Numbered from the stretch's first letter, positions 54,047 through 64,000 are shown. The stretch: 64,000 nucleotides of DNA from Burkholderiaceae bacterium (GCA_026125795.1 JAHCKM010000001.1:1488001-1552000); one strand, 5' to 3'. The notes: a model not told the origin generated them from the sequence alone. A program made the numbers and translations.

Positions 54047-54531
54047 GCGACCTCCGGCACAAACTTCAGCGCCACGCCGTTGTTGCAGTAACGCTTGCCG
54101 GTGGGCGGCGGTCCGTCGTTGAACACATGGCCCTGGTGACCTTCGCAGCGCGCGCAGTGGTACTCGGTGCGCGGCAGCACGAGCTTGAAGTCGGTCTTGA
54201 AACCCAGCGCACCGTCGATCGGCGTGTGGAAGCTCGGCCAACCGGTGCCGCTTTCGTACTTGTGCTCCGACTTGAACAACGGCAGCTCGCAGCCCGCGCA
54301 GACGAACGTGCCCTTGCGCTTCTCGGCATTGAGCGGGCTCGAACCCGGCCGCTCGGTGCCTTCTTCGCGTAGCACGGCGTAGGCCATCGGCGACAGGCGC
54401 TCGCGCCATTGCGCGGCGGACAGGCGCACCGGCACGATGTCGGCGCGCAACGGCGCGGCCTGCGGTGCGGCATCGGCTTTGGATGCCAGGCCGGCGGCGG
54501 CGAGTAACGAGAACAGGTTGCGGCGCGTCAT
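54043..54531 (-). CDS. msrB: Peptide methionine sulfoxide reductase MsrB, exported
   Basis: A 162-residue MsrB acting on the R-epimer of methionine sulfoxide. Zinc cysteines are in VCAGCELP and HCARCEGHQGHVF. The catalytic core has GTGWPSF and the active cysteine in RYCNNGVAL. The N-terminus TRRNLFSLLAAAG resembles a twin-arginine signal, so it may be exported folded. The ATG at 54531 is chosen because it opens that signal. Coupled with msrA, it forms a periplasmic methionine-repair pair. Confidence 0.94.
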   Translation of the reverse strand: MTRRNLFSLLAAAGLASKADAAPQAAPLRADIVPVRLSAAQWRERLSPMAYAVLREEGTERPGSSPLNAEKRKGTFVCAGCELPLFKSEHKYESGTGWPSFHTPIDGALGFKTDFKLVLPRTEYHCARCEGHQGHVFNDGPPPTGKRYCNNGVALKFVPEVA

Positions 54532-54591
54532 TTTCGGACTCCGGCAAAAGACGTTGAGACCCACTTTGGTCGCCGCCGGTTTCCGATTCTT

Positions 54592-55035
54592 TCAGCGGCC
54601 GGCGATACCGAGCAGCTCCACCTCGAAATGCAGCGTCGCGTGGGGCGGGATCACGCCGCCGGCGCCGCGCTCGCCGTAGGCGATGCCCGGCGGGCAGGTG
54701 AGCCGGGCCTTGCCGCCGACCTTGAGCTTCTGCACGCCCTCGGTCCAGCACTTGATCACGCGGTCGAGCGGAAACTCGGCCGGCTGGCCACGCGCGTACG
54801 AGCTGTCGAACTCCTTGCCGTCGGGAAAGGTGCCGCGGTAGTGCACCCGCACCTTGTCGGTGGCTTGCGGGCTGCCGCCGCTGCCTTCCTTCAGCGAGCG
54901 GAACACCAGGCCCGAGGGCATCACCTGCGCGCCCGGCTCCCTGGCCGCCTTGGCCGCGGCCTCCGATTGAGCGGCTTGCGACCAGGCCGAGCTGGCCAGT
55001 GTCAGGGCGATCGCGCCCAGCCATGAACGGTTCAA
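54592..55035 (-). CDS. Exported FKBP-type peptidyl-prolyl isomerase
   Basis: A 147-residue protein with a signal sequence (LGAIALTLASSAWSQ) and one C-terminal FKBP domain: VHYRGTFPDGKEFDSSYARGQP, VIKCWTEGVQKLKVGGKARL and GVIPPHATLHFEVELL. The substrate loop is complete. TTG at 55035 is chosen because a strong ribosome site, GAGGAG, stands before it. It lies 18 bases downstream of an M23 peptidase gene and could be co-transcribed. Both proteins work outside the cytoplasm. Confidence 0.9.
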   Translation of the reverse strand: MNRSWLGAIALTLASSAWSQAAQSEAAAKAAREPGAQVMPSGLVFRSLKEGSGGSPQATDKVRVHYRGTFPDGKEFDSSYARGQPAEFPLDRVIKCWTEGVQKLKVGGKARLTCPPGIAYGERGAGGVIPPHATLHFEVELLGIAGR

Positions 55036-55053
55036 TCGGGTCTCCTCGGTGAG

Positions 55054-55938
55054 TCAGGGTTTTCCGGCCTTCGGCGCTGCATCGTCGTCGCGCAGGAACA
55101 GCTCGGGGTCGACCATGGTGCGGTTCAGGCTCACTGACCAGTGCAGGTGCGCACCGGTGACGCGGCCGGTGGCGCCCACCGAGCCGACGCGCTGGCCGGC
55201 GGCGACCGTCTCGCCCGGCTTAACGTCGATCGCGCTCAAGTGGCAGAGCATCGTCAGCAATCCCGAGCCATGGTCGATCCAGACCGTGTGGCCGTTGAAG
55301 AAGTAGTCGCCGGTGTCGAGCACGCGGCCGGCGGCCGGCGCGAGCACCGGCGTGCCGGTTTCGGCCGCGATGTCCATGCCGCTGTGCGGATTGCGCGGCT
55401 GGCCGTTGAAAACCCGGCGCAGGCCGAACGAGCTCGAGCGCGGGCCCGGTGTGGGCTGCAGCATGCGCAGCCCCGACGGCAGATCGGGTGTGAACGTGCT
55501 CACCACCTGCACCTGGTGCGCGCGCTCGCGCTCGTAACGCGCCAGGTCTTCCTTCGACAGATCGACCGTGCGCTGCGGCACTTTCAGGTGCTGCTCGGCA
55601 TATTGTTTGGCCTCGATCGTGTAGGGCACCGCCACGTCGGGTTGGCCGGTGGTGCGGCGCAGGTGGATGGCGGCCGGGCCCGGCTTGGCCGACAGCGGAA
55701 TACCCACCAAGGCGATCCAGTGGCTGGGGTCGCCCAGCACCATCAGCGGCACGTTGTTCAGATGCGCCTGCGGGCGCACCGGCGCGGCGCCCAGCGGCAC
55801 CGCCACCACGCCACCGGGCACGCCGCTCTGACGGGGCAGCTCCAACGGCTGCGCGCCAGCCCAAGCGGGCAGGCAGAACAGCAGCGTGCCCAGCGCCTGC
55901 CGCAGGCGTTGCCGGAGCGATCGACTCGATGGAACCAT
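55054..55938 (-). CDS. M23-family metallopeptidase (LytM/EnvC-like)
   Basis: A 294-residue exported protein. After a signal (LLFCLPAWAGA) comes an N-terminal beta domain (VPLGAAPVRPQAHLNNVPLMVLG) found in some peptidoglycan peptidases. The C-terminal M23 domain has the zinc motifs HSGMD and HLHW and the flanking segments GDYFFNGHTVWIDHG and VGSVGATGRVTG. All zinc ligands appear intact, so activity on peptidoglycan cross-bridges is expected. The ATG at 55938 is chosen; the longer frame upstream is not conserved. It diverges from the GDSL esterase gene. Confidence 0.9.
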   Translation of the reverse strand: MVPSSRSLRQRLRQALGTLLFCLPAWAGAQPLELPRQSGVPGGVVAVPLGAAPVRPQAHLNNVPLMVLGDPSHWIALVGIPLSAKPGPAAIHLRRTTGQPDVAVPYTIEAKQYAEQHLKVPQRTVDLSKEDLARYERERAHQVQVVSTFTPDLPSGLRMLQPTPGPRSSSFGLRRVFNGQPRNPHSGMDIAAETGTPVLAPAAGRVLDTGDYFFNGHTVWIDHGSGLLTMLCHLSAIDVKPGETVAAGQRVGSVGATGRVTGAHLHWSVSLNRTMVDPELFLRDDDAAPKAGKP

Positions 55939-55998
55939 GCGCTCGATTGTCGCTGCCGGCCACGCTTGCGGCGACGTGTCGTGCCTACACTGCCCGGC

Positions 55999-56661
55999 AT
56001 GACGTTGCAACGGCGTGTTGCGTTGACGCGCGCGACGGCGCTGCTCGGTGCCTGGGCCGTCGGCGCGCTCGCCGCATGCGGCAGGCGCAAGCGGCTCGGC
56101 CGCGTGGTGCCGCCGGGCGCCACCGTGCTGGCGCTGGGCGATTCGTTGACCTTCGGCACCGGCGCCACGCCGGACACGAGCTACCCGTCGGTGCTGGCCG
56201 CCTTGAGTGGCTGGCAAGTGATCAACGCCGGCGTCGCAGGCGACACGTCGGCGCAGGCGCTCGATCGTTTGCCGGCACTGCTGCAGGAGCACCAGCCGGC
56301 GCTGGTGCTGGTGAGCATCGGCGGCAATGACCTGCTGCGTCGTCTGCCGGAAGCGCAGACGCGCGCCAACCTGCAGCGCATCTGTGAGTTGGCGCAAGCG
56401 GCCGGAGCCCAGGTGCTGGTGCTCGCGGTGCCGCGGCCCAGCGTGGCGGCCGCGTTCACCGGCTCACTGAGCGACCATCCGATGTATGCCGAGGTCAGCG
56501 CGGCGCTGAAGCTGCCGCTGCACGCTCAGGGTTGGTCCCAGGTGCTGGCCGATGCGGCCTTGCGCTCCGACCAGATCCACGCCAACGCCCATGGATACGC
56601 GCAGATGGCGCGCCGCGTGTATGACGCCGCGCTGGCGCACGGTCTGGCGCAGATGCGCTGA
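55999..56661 (+). CDS. GDSL/SGNH esterase (TesA-like), exported
   Basis: A 220-residue hydrolase. The SGNH blocks are VLALGDSLTFGTG (nucleophile Ser), VINAGVAGDT, VSIGGNDLLRR and SDQIHANAHG (Asp-His pair). It resembles TesA-type acyl-CoA thioesterase/arylesterase. The N-terminus has a hydrophobic stretch ending LAACGRR, a likely lipoprotein signal. It therefore acts in the periplasm or on the outer membrane. The substrate is uncertain. Confidence 0.88.
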   Translation: MTLQRRVALTRATALLGAWAVGALAACGRRKRLGRVVPPGATVLALGDSLTFGTGATPDTSYPSVLAALSGWQVINAGVAGDTSAQALDRLPALLQEHQPALVLVSIGGNDLLRRLPEAQTRANLQRICELAQAAGAQVLVLAVPRPSVAAAFTGSLSDHPMYAEVSAALKLPLHAQGWSQVLADAALRSDQIHANAHGYAQMARRVYDAALAHGLAQMR

Positions 56662-56740
56662 TACGCCGCATGCCCGCGGCCCCGGAGGCGCGCCCGGTCG
56701 GCCCGCGCGCGGCGGCGCCGACGGACGCGCGCCGCTCAAC

Positions 56741-57229
56741 TCACTTGGCGCTCAACGCGTCGGCGCCGGCCTTCGCCACCACGCCGTCTTGGTCCGAGTT
56801 GACGCCCGAGACACCGATGCCGCCGACGATCTTGCCGTCGATCACCAGCGGGATTCCGCCCTCCACGGGGCTCATGCCGCGCAGCGCGAGCAGCCGCAGG
56901 CCGGCACCACCGCCGGCCAGTCCGTCCTGCACGACCTTGGTCGACCGGCGGTAGATGGCCGCCGACACTGCCTTATCCTGCGCCACCTCGACGCTGGCGG
57001 TCTGCGTGTTGTCCATCTTCTCGAACGCGACCAGGTGGCCCGCGTTGTCGACCACGGCGATCGCCACCGGCCAGTTGTTCTTGCGTGCTTCGGCCTGCCC
57101 GGCTGCGATGGCCTTCCTGGCCTGCTCGAGGTTGACGTTCGCGCCGTATTGCGGCACTTGCGCGCTCGCGGGTGCGGCCATCAGCAAACAGGACACAACG
57201 GCCGCTGCAAGGCGGAACAGGGTGTGCAT
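56741..57229 (-). CDS. GlcG/HbpS-family haem-binding-like protein, exported
   Basis: A 162-residue exported protein. The signal (LAAAVVSCLLMAAPASA) precedes a GlcG/HbpS domain: VNLEQARKAIAAGQAEARKNNWPVAIAVVDNAGHLVAFEKMD, and later GMSPVEGGIPLVIDGKIVGGIGVSG. HbpS-type relatives bind haem or sense redox stress, while GlcG is of unclear role in glycolate metabolism. No glycolate genes are adjacent. It stands alone on this strand, with a 128-base gap upstream. Confidence 0.85.
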   Translation of the reverse strand: MHTLFRLAAAVVSCLLMAAPASAQVPQYGANVNLEQARKAIAAGQAEARKNNWPVAIAVVDNAGHLVAFEKMDNTQTASVEVAQDKAVSAAIYRRSTKVVQDGLAGGGAGLRLLALRGMSPVEGGIPLVIDGKIVGGIGVSGVNSDQDGVVAKAGADALSAK

Positions 57230-57357
57230 CGTGGTCTCCTCGTGGGTGGTACACGCCGGGTCTGCTGCCGGCGGCGCTGGAGTCTACGAGTGGGCGCCGC
57301 GCGGCATTCCCAAACAAACCCGCGCCTCGGCTTGCGCGTGGCTGCGGCCGGCGGCTG

Positions 57358-57954
57358 TCAGCGCGGCAGTTTCGGCGCCAGGGTGGCGAACTGCTCGTCC
57401 TGCGGCTGCGCCGGCAGCACGCCGGTGGCGCTCACGCCGGCCACCACCTGGCCCAACAAGCGGATGCCCATCGGCGCGAGCGCGCGCTCCCACAACTCGC
57501 GCGCGCCCTCGCCGGGTTTGACGAAGCACCAGTCCTGCGCCGCGATGGCGCCGGCATCCATGCGCTCGGCCAGGTGATAGATCGAGCCGCCGGCGATCGC
57601 ATCGCCGCTCTTGATCGTCCACTCGACGGCGGCGATGCCGCGGTGGCGCGGCAGCAGCGACGGGTGGTACCCGATGCCGCCCAGGCGCGACTTGGCCAGT
57701 GCGTCGGCATCGATGCGTGCATGGGTGTGCGCGGTGACGATCAGGTCGGTGCCGTCGGCGATCTCGCCGGCCGGCACGTGCCTGGGATCGTGCTGCACGA
57801 TCGCCGGCAGCTTCAGCGCCTGTGCGCGCAGCAGCAGCCGGTCATCGGCCGCCGGCGCCACGACCTGCAGCACCTGCACGTCGAGCCCGACCAGCTTGTC
57901 GAGCACGGCAGCGCCGAAATAGCGCGAGCCGACCAGAGTGATCTTCAAAGCCAC
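57358..57954 (-). CDS. Formyltransferase-family protein with an altered catalytic site
   Basis: A 198-residue protein with one formyltransferase (Fmt N-terminal) domain, with no C-terminal RNA-binding domain. It has the opening ITLVGSRYFGAAVL and the hallmark YHPSLLPRHRG. The late Asp is in RMDAGAIAAQ. In methionyl-tRNA and related formyltransferases an Asn stands two residues before the His of HPSLLP; here that place is Gly (GIGYHPSLLP). His and Asp are kept, so activity may be changed or lost. The start is GTG. The substrate is unknown. Confidence 0.8.
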   Translation of the reverse strand: MALKITLVGSRYFGAAVLDKLVGLDVQVLQVVAPAADDRLLLRAQALKLPAIVQHDPRHVPAGEIADGTDLIVTAHTHARIDADALAKSRLGGIGYHPSLLPRHRGIAAVEWTIKSGDAIAGGSIYHLAERMDAGAIAAQDWCFVKPGEGARELWERALAPMGIRLLGQVVAGVSATGVLPAQPQDEQFATLAPKLPR

Positions 57955-57976
57955 GGCATCTCCGTTCTCCGTCTTC

Positions 57977-59770
<1,794 letters not shown>

Positions 59771-59857
59771 CGACACGGGTGCGCCGCTCGAACGAGCTGC
59801 GCCGGGCTTGGGGCTTGTGCGTCGATTCTATCGGGCCGCGTCGTGCGGCCGCGGCGT

Positions 59858-61060
59858 TCACACGCGCTTGAACGCCAACACCGCGTTGGTGCCGCCGAAT
59901 GCGAACGAGCTGCTGATCGCGGCCTGCAGGCCGTTGGCGCGCACGCCGGTCTCGAGCACGAGATTCAACGCGCATTGCGGATCCGGCGTCGCACAGTGCG
60001 CGTTTGGCGGCAGCAGCTGGCGTTGCAGCGCCAGGATCGTGATCACCGCTTCGAGCGCACCGGCCGCGCCGAGCAGATGGCCGTGCAGCGCCTTGGTGGA
60101 GCTGACGCGCAGCGTGTCCACACCGGGGCCCCACACGGCCGACAGCGCTTCGCACTCCACCACGTCGCCGATCTTGGTGGCGGTGCCGTGCGCGTTGCAG
60201 TAGCCCACGTCGCGCGGCTGCAGCCCGGCATCGGCCAACGCCATGCGCAAGGTGCGCGCCTGGCCTTGCGCATCGGGCTTGGTCAGGTGCGTGGCATCGC
60301 TGCCGATGCCGCAACCGGCCAGTTCGGCGTGTGCGCGCGCCCCGCGCGCCCGGACATGCGCGGCAGACTCCAGCACGACGAACGCGGCGCCTTCGCCGAG
60401 CACGAAGCCGTTGCGGTCGGTGGCAAACGGCCTGCAGGCGCTGGCTGCCTCACCGGGCTTGAACGTGGCCAGCGTCTGCAACGCCTGCCAGGCCGACACC
60501 ACGCCCGGCACGATCAAGGCCTCGGCGCCGCCGGCTATGGCCACGTCGACATCGCCGCGGCGCACCGCACGTGCGCCTTCGGCCAGCGCCACGGCCGACG
60601 AGGCGCAGGCCACCGAATAGGTGAGCACCGGGCCCAGCACATGGTGGCGCATCGCGATGTGCGCGGCCGGTGCATTGGGCATGAAGGCGGGCACCGTCAA
60701 CGGCGGCACGCGGCCACCGCGCGGCGCCGCGACGTATGCCGCCTCGAGCGCCGCCGCGCCGCCCATGCCGCAGCCGGCGTACACGCCGATGCGCTCGGGC
60801 TCGGCGTGGGCGCCGCCGGCATCGTCGAGCGCGAGCGTGGCGGCTGCCAGTGCAATCTGGCTGACGCGGTCGACACCGGGCAACTGCAGCTTGGTGAACC
60901 AGCGTGATTCGTCGAACGGCGCCACGGCCGCCGCCGCGGGCCTTGCCAGTTGAGGGAACACCGGCACCACCGCCGACTCGCCGCGCATCAGCGCCTCGAA
61001 CACCGCGCCCGGGTCGTCGCCGTGCGGGGCGATCAGTCCGATGCCGGTGACGACGACCAT
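59858..61060 (-). CDS. Beta-ketoacyl-ACP synthase (FabF/KAS II-like)
   Basis: A 400-residue condensing enzyme. The catalytic Cys is in YSVACASSAVAL, the first His in NAHGTATKIGD and the second His in KALHGHLLGAAGALE, the intact Cys-His-His set of KAS I/II. The N-terminus MVVVTGIGLIAPHG and the C-terminus SSFAFGGTNAVLAF are standard. It is not in a fatty-acid gene cluster; the ACP gene follows it 61 bases upstream on the strand, and PAP2, methyltransferase and flavoprotein genes are near. A role in a polyene or special lipid is an inference. Confidence 0.92.
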   Translation of the reverse strand: MVVVTGIGLIAPHGDDPGAVFEALMRGESAVVPVFPQLARPAAAAVAPFDESRWFTKLQLPGVDRVSQIALAAATLALDDAGGAHAEPERIGVYAGCGMGGAAALEAAYVAAPRGGRVPPLTVPAFMPNAPAAHIAMRHHVLGPVLTYSVACASSAVALAEGARAVRRGDVDVAIAGGAEALIVPGVVSAWQALQTLATFKPGEAASACRPFATDRNGFVLGEGAAFVVLESAAHVRARGARAHAELAGCGIGSDATHLTKPDAQGQARTLRMALADAGLQPRDVGYCNAHGTATKIGDVVECEALSAVWGPGVDTLRVSSTKALHGHLLGAAGALEAVITILALQRQLLPPNAHCATPDPQCALNLVLETGVRANGLQAAISSSFAFGGTNAVLAFKRV

Positions 61061-61121
61061 GTGCGCTCGCGCTGGGGTACTGCTTTTCCGTGCACGCCGC
61101 GGTTCGTGCCGGATTCAGAGC

Positions 61122-61361
61122 TCAGGCCGTTTGTTCGGCGCGCATGCGGTCGATCAGATCGGCCAGGCCGGCCAGCGTCTCGAGCTCCTTGTGCTCATCG
61201 GGGAGCGTCAAACCAAGGCGATCTTCGACTTCGAACAGGAACTCGGCCACCGCCAGGGAATCGAGCCCCTGCTCGCGCATCGACCGGTGCGGGTCAAAGG
61301 CCGACGGCTCGAGGTGGTACTTCTCGCGGATGATGTCCTGCAGATGCTGGAGCGATCCCAT
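61122..61361 (-). CDS. Acyl carrier protein
   Basis: A 79-residue ACP. The phosphopantetheine attachment Ser35 is in QGLDSLAVAEFLFEV. Helix-rich, acidic sequence and length fit the family. It is not beside the usual fabD/fabG/fabF block, so it is a dedicated ACP for the neighbouring ketosynthase. The stop is 61 bases from the ketosynthase start on the same strand. Confidence 0.94.
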   Translation of the reverse strand: MGSLQHLQDIIREKYHLEPSAFDPHRSMREQGLDSLAVAEFLFEVEDRLGLTLPDEHKELETLAGLADLIDRMRAEQTA

Positions 61362-61402
61362 GCCCTCAAGCCCCCTGTGTATGGCTGTGGCGCGAGTGGA
61401 AC

Positions 61403-62134
61403 TTATCGCCCTTCGCCCGCCCGTTTCCCTAGGGGCGCCATCATATCGTCAGCCCGCGGCACATCGATCCACCGCCCGGATGGTGGCGTGAACAACAGCG
61501 CAAGCGCCACACCGGCGATCACGTCCCACCAGACGTGCTGCCGCGTGGCCAGCGTGGACCACACGATCAGCGCATACCACAGCGCATTGGCGCCGCGCAG
61601 CCACGCCGGCAGCGCGAGCGCACGCAGCAGGCGGTGCAGCCACCATGCCGAGAAGGTGGCGGTGGCCACGTGCAGCGACGGGCAAGCGTTGCCCGCCGCA
61701 TCGACGCCGCGCAACAGGTCGAACCCGGCCACGCCCGCCGTCGACAGCGCGTGGCGCGGCACCGCGGTGGGCCAGAGATAGAAGCACACCAGGCCGGCGA
61801 TGCACAACGCACCGACCCACACGCCGTAGGCGAGCAGCGACCGAAAGTCCGTCAGCAGGCTGGGCGGCAGTGCCACGTACAGCCACAGCGAGATGTACGG
61901 CCACAGCGCCCACGGCTGGAACGGGATCCAGGCGTCGAGCGTGGTCAGCGGCATTTCGATCGGGGCCTGCGTCGGATGGCGCAGCAGGTGGAAGTACCCG
62001 ACGAAGAACAACCACATGAACGCCGTGGTCCCCACCGCCTTGATCCAGAACAAGGTGCCGACGCATGCGCGGACGCGGCGCAGCGCCGGCGCAGCCACAT
62101 CGCCTGCCGCGGGCAGCAGCGGGCGATAGGTCAC
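61403..62134 (-). CDS. PAP2-family membrane phosphatase
   Basis: About 243 residues with five or six membrane helices. The PAP2 phosphatase motifs are NACPSLHVATATFSAWWLHR and, further on, TRQHVWWDVIAG. The KxxxxxxRP first motif is not obvious, so the protein may be the IPC-synthase-like subgroup. GTG at 62134 is chosen; the frame runs to 62227 with non-conserved residues. It stands 41 bases upstream of the ACP gene and probably belongs to the same lipid or polyene cluster. Confidence 0.82.
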   Translation of the reverse strand: MTYRPLLPAAGDVAAPALRRVRACVGTLFWIKAVGTTAFMWLFFVGYFHLLRHPTQAPIEMPLTTLDAWIPFQPWALWPYISLWLYVALPPSLLTDFRSLLAYGVWVGALCIAGLVCFYLWPTAVPRHALSTAGVAGFDLLRGVDAAGNACPSLHVATATFSAWWLHRLLRALALPAWLRGANALWYALIVWSTLATRQHVWWDVIAGVALALLFTPPSGRWIDVPRADDMMAPLGKRAGEGR

Positions 62135-62252
62135 TGGAAGGCTTTCGTGCGTCGCACTGCGGGATGTGGGTCTCGGCGCACTCGCCGGAGAGGCCGCGCG
62201 AGGGTACCACCGGCCGCGCGGAACCACTGCCCCATCTGGCCATAATGCGCGC

Positions 62253-63032
62253 GTGAGACCTCCAAGCGTTCCCCCATCGCGCGTCGAACCCGTGGGCCTC
62301 GCGCCGCACGCGCCGTTGACGCAGTACTACCACGACGAAGACGAGCACCAGCGCTTCCTGCGCTCGATGTTCGACGGCACCGCTGCCGACTACGACCGCG
62401 TGGAGCGTCTGCTCGCGCTCGGCACCGGGCCGTGGTATCGGCGCCAGGCCTTGCGCCGCGCCGGCCTGGCGCCCGGCATGGAGGTGCTCGACGTCGGCAC
62501 CGGCACCGGGCTGCTGGCGCGCGAAGCGCTCACCTGGTGCCGGCCCGGCGGCAGCGTGACCGGCGTCGACCCCAGCGCCGGCATGATGGCGCAGGCGCAC
62601 CTGCCCGACGTGGCGCTGCTGCAAGGCCGCGCCGAAGAGCTGCCGTGCGGCAACGCCACCGCCGATTTCGTCAGCATGGGTTATGCGCTGCGCCACCTGA
62701 GCGACCTGGACCGCGCGCTGGCCGAGTTCTTTCGCGTGCTGCGGCCCGGCGGGCGCCTGTTGATGCTCGAGATCACCAAGCCGCAAGGCCGCATGGCGAC
62801 GCTTGCGCTCAAGGGCTACATGCGTGCCGTGGTGCCGGTGGCCGCGCGCCTAGTGACGCGCAGCGCCGACACCGCCACGCTGTGGCGCTACTACTGGGAC
62901 ACGATCGAGGCCTGCATCCCGCCCGTGCAGGTGCTCGATGCGATGCGCCGCGCCGGCTTCGTGCAGGTGAGCCGCTACGTCGAGCTTGGCATCTTCTCCG
63001 AATACACGGCACGCAAGCCGGGGTGGGCATGA
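62253..63032 (+). CDS. Class I SAM methyltransferase (UbiE-like)
   Basis: A 259-residue methyltransferase. SAM-binding motif I is VLDVGTGTGLLAREAL. Later blocks are SVTGVDPSAGMMAQA and VSMGYALRHLSDLDRALAEFFRVLRPGG, the UbiE/COQ5 pattern, so a quinone- or polyketide-like substrate is possible. It is not the usual ubiE (no ubiquinone neighbours) and lies in a ketosynthase/ACP setting. GTG at 62253 is chosen. The stop overlaps the start of the next gene. Confidence 0.88.
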   Translation: MRPPSVPPSRVEPVGLAPHAPLTQYYHDEDEHQRFLRSMFDGTAADYDRVERLLALGTGPWYRRQALRRAGLAPGMEVLDVGTGTGLLAREALTWCRPGGSVTGVDPSAGMMAQAHLPDVALLQGRAEELPCGNATADFVSMGYALRHLSDLDRALAEFFRVLRPGGRLLMLEITKPQGRMATLALKGYMRAVVPVAARLVTRSADTATLWRYYWDTIEACIPPVQVLDAMRRAGFVQVSRYVELGIFSEYTARKPGWA

Positions 63033-64000
63033 CTGAATCGTGTGATGTGCTCGTGGTGGGCGGCGGCCCGGCGGGCTCCACCGCCGCCGCGCTGCTGGCA
63101 CGCCGGGGCCGCAAGGTGGTGCTGCTGGAGAAGGGGCAGCATCCGCGCTTTCACATCGGCGAATCGCTGCTGCCGGCCAACGTGAGACTGTTCGACGAGC
63201 TCGGGCTGCGCAGCGAGCTCGAGCGCATCGGCATCCGCAAGTGGGGCATCGAGTTCGTCTCGCCGCAGCACGCGCACTCGAGCTTCCTGGAGTTCGCCGA
63301 CGCGTGGGACAAGAGCATGCCCTATGCGTGGCAGGTGCGCCGCTCGGTGCTCGACGAGATCCTGTTCCGGCATGCGGCCTCGTGCGGTGCGCAGGCCATC
63401 GAGGGCTGCCGCGTCACCCAGGTGGAGCTCGACGCCGACGGCGCGAGTGCGCAGGCGGTGATGAAAGACGGCACGCCGCGCCACTGGCGTGCGCGCTACC
63501 TGATGGACGCCTCCGGCCGCGACACCTTGCTGGCCGGCAAGTTCGGCACCAAGCGCAAGAACGAGGCGCACGGCAGCGCCGCGATCTTCGGCCACTTTCA
63601 CAACGCGCGCCGGCTGCAGGGCAAGCTCGAAGGCAACATCAGCATCTTCTGGTTCGAGCACGGATGGTTCTGGTTCATCCCGCTGGCCGACGGCTCCACC
63701 AGTGTCGGCGCGGTGTGCTGGCCGTACTACCTGAAGTCGCGCGACAAACCCTTGCGCGAGTTCTTCAACGACACCATCGCGCTGGCGCCGGCGCTGCAGG
63801 AGCGCCTGCGCGACGCCACGCTGATCGACGACACGGTGTACGCCACCGGCAACTACAGCTACGCCAGCACGCATGCCTGCGGGCAGCGCCACGCGCTGCT
63901 CGGCGACGCGTTCGCCTTCATCGACCCGGTGTTCTCCTCGGGCGTGTACTTTGCGATGCGCAGCGCGTTCGGCGCGGTCGAGCTGGCGACCACCGAGCTC
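63029..64000 (+). CDS. FAD-dependent monooxygenase/halogenase-like protein, 3' partial
   Basis: 324 residues are visible before the right edge, and no stop is reached. The FAD-binding GGGPAG is at residues 11-16 and LLEKGQHPRFHIGESLLP follows. WFWFIP at about residues 213-218 fits the WxWxIP motif of flavin-dependent tryptophan-halogenase-type enzymes, and GDAFAFIDPVFSSGVYFAM is also of this family. Halogenase function is not proven by this motif alone. Its ATG overlaps the methyltransferase stop, so the two act in one operon, probably on an ACP-bound or lipid aromatic product. Confidence 0.88.
   Translation, partial: MTESCDVLVVGGGPAGSTAAALLARRGRKVVLLEKGQHPRFHIGESLLPANVRLFDELGLRSELERIGIRKWGIEFVSPQHAHSSFLEFADAWDKSMPYAWQVRRSVLDEILFRHAASCGAQAIEGCRVTQVELDADGASAQAVMKDGTPRHWRARYLMDASGRDTLLAGKFGTKRKNEAHGSAAIFGHFHNARRLQGKLEGNISIFWFEHGWFWFIPLADGSTSVGAVCWPYYLKSRDKPLREFFNDTIALAPALQERLRDATLIDDTVYATGNYSYASTHACGQRHALLGDAFAFIDPVFSSGVYFAMRSAFGAVELATTEL

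Overview
The window is a stretch of very GC-rich bacterial chromosome. Its gene content points to a betaproteobacterium of the order Burkholderiales, probably near the Rubrivivax/Leptothrix/Methylibium group. Supporting signs are the yicC, gmk, rpoZ, spoT block, the rph, rdgB, hemW block behind a Ser/Thr kinase and PP2C pair, a Bug-family periplasmic receptor, a DUF3717/DUF1289 protein, and frequent GTG starts with 4-base stop/start overlaps. The placement is an inference from gene families; no 16S gene is present.

Layout. 1-7137 is the distal end of a lambda-type siphophage tail module (gpL, an M15 peptidase, gpK, gpI, gpJ), cut by the left edge; no integrase, lysis or attachment site is visible. 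7348-31136 is core chromosome: an OmpA-like protein, greB, spoT, rpoZ and gmk, a large MASE1-CHASE-PAS hybrid kinase inserted between yicC and gmk, a soluble Ser/Thr kinase with its PP2C phosphatase, rph, rdgB and hemW, a LysR regulator, the chemotaxis genes cheR-cheD-cheB, a diguanylate cyclase translationally coupled to a MinD/FlhG-like ATPase, a truncated haemoglobin, radC and smr, slpA and ispH, and serS followed closely by tRNA-Ser(CGA).

31137-37026 is more accessory: small membrane proteins, a lipoprotein that joins two CBM60-like carbohydrate-binding domains to a parallel beta-helix, OsmC and two unrecognised lipoproteins. 37306-46418 holds a Spy-like protein with an OmpR-type two-component pair, a DUF1566 protein, a MATE exporter, a DUF1223 protein, a GMC oxidoreductase and a Bug receptor. 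46630-59770 holds a cold-shock protein with a clear terminator, an ECF sigma/anti-sigma pair, an ABC exporter, a lipid acyltransferase, exported MsrA and MsrB, two peptidyl-prolyl/peptidase exported proteins, a GDSL esterase and glnS. 59858-64000 starts a lipid or polyketide-type cluster (ketosynthase, ACP, PAP2 phosphatase, methyltransferase, halogenase-like flavoprotein) that runs off the right edge and may be an aryl-polyene pigment pathway.

The most interesting unexplained structure is a family of compound hairpin repeats at 21764-21916 and, in tandem, at 37027-37203. Both begin directly after a TGA stop, and their stems differ by compensating changes while the linkers are conserved. A second repeat type is duplicated at 51166-51309, and a third appears to have been absorbed in frame into a DUF1223 gene (43201-43275).
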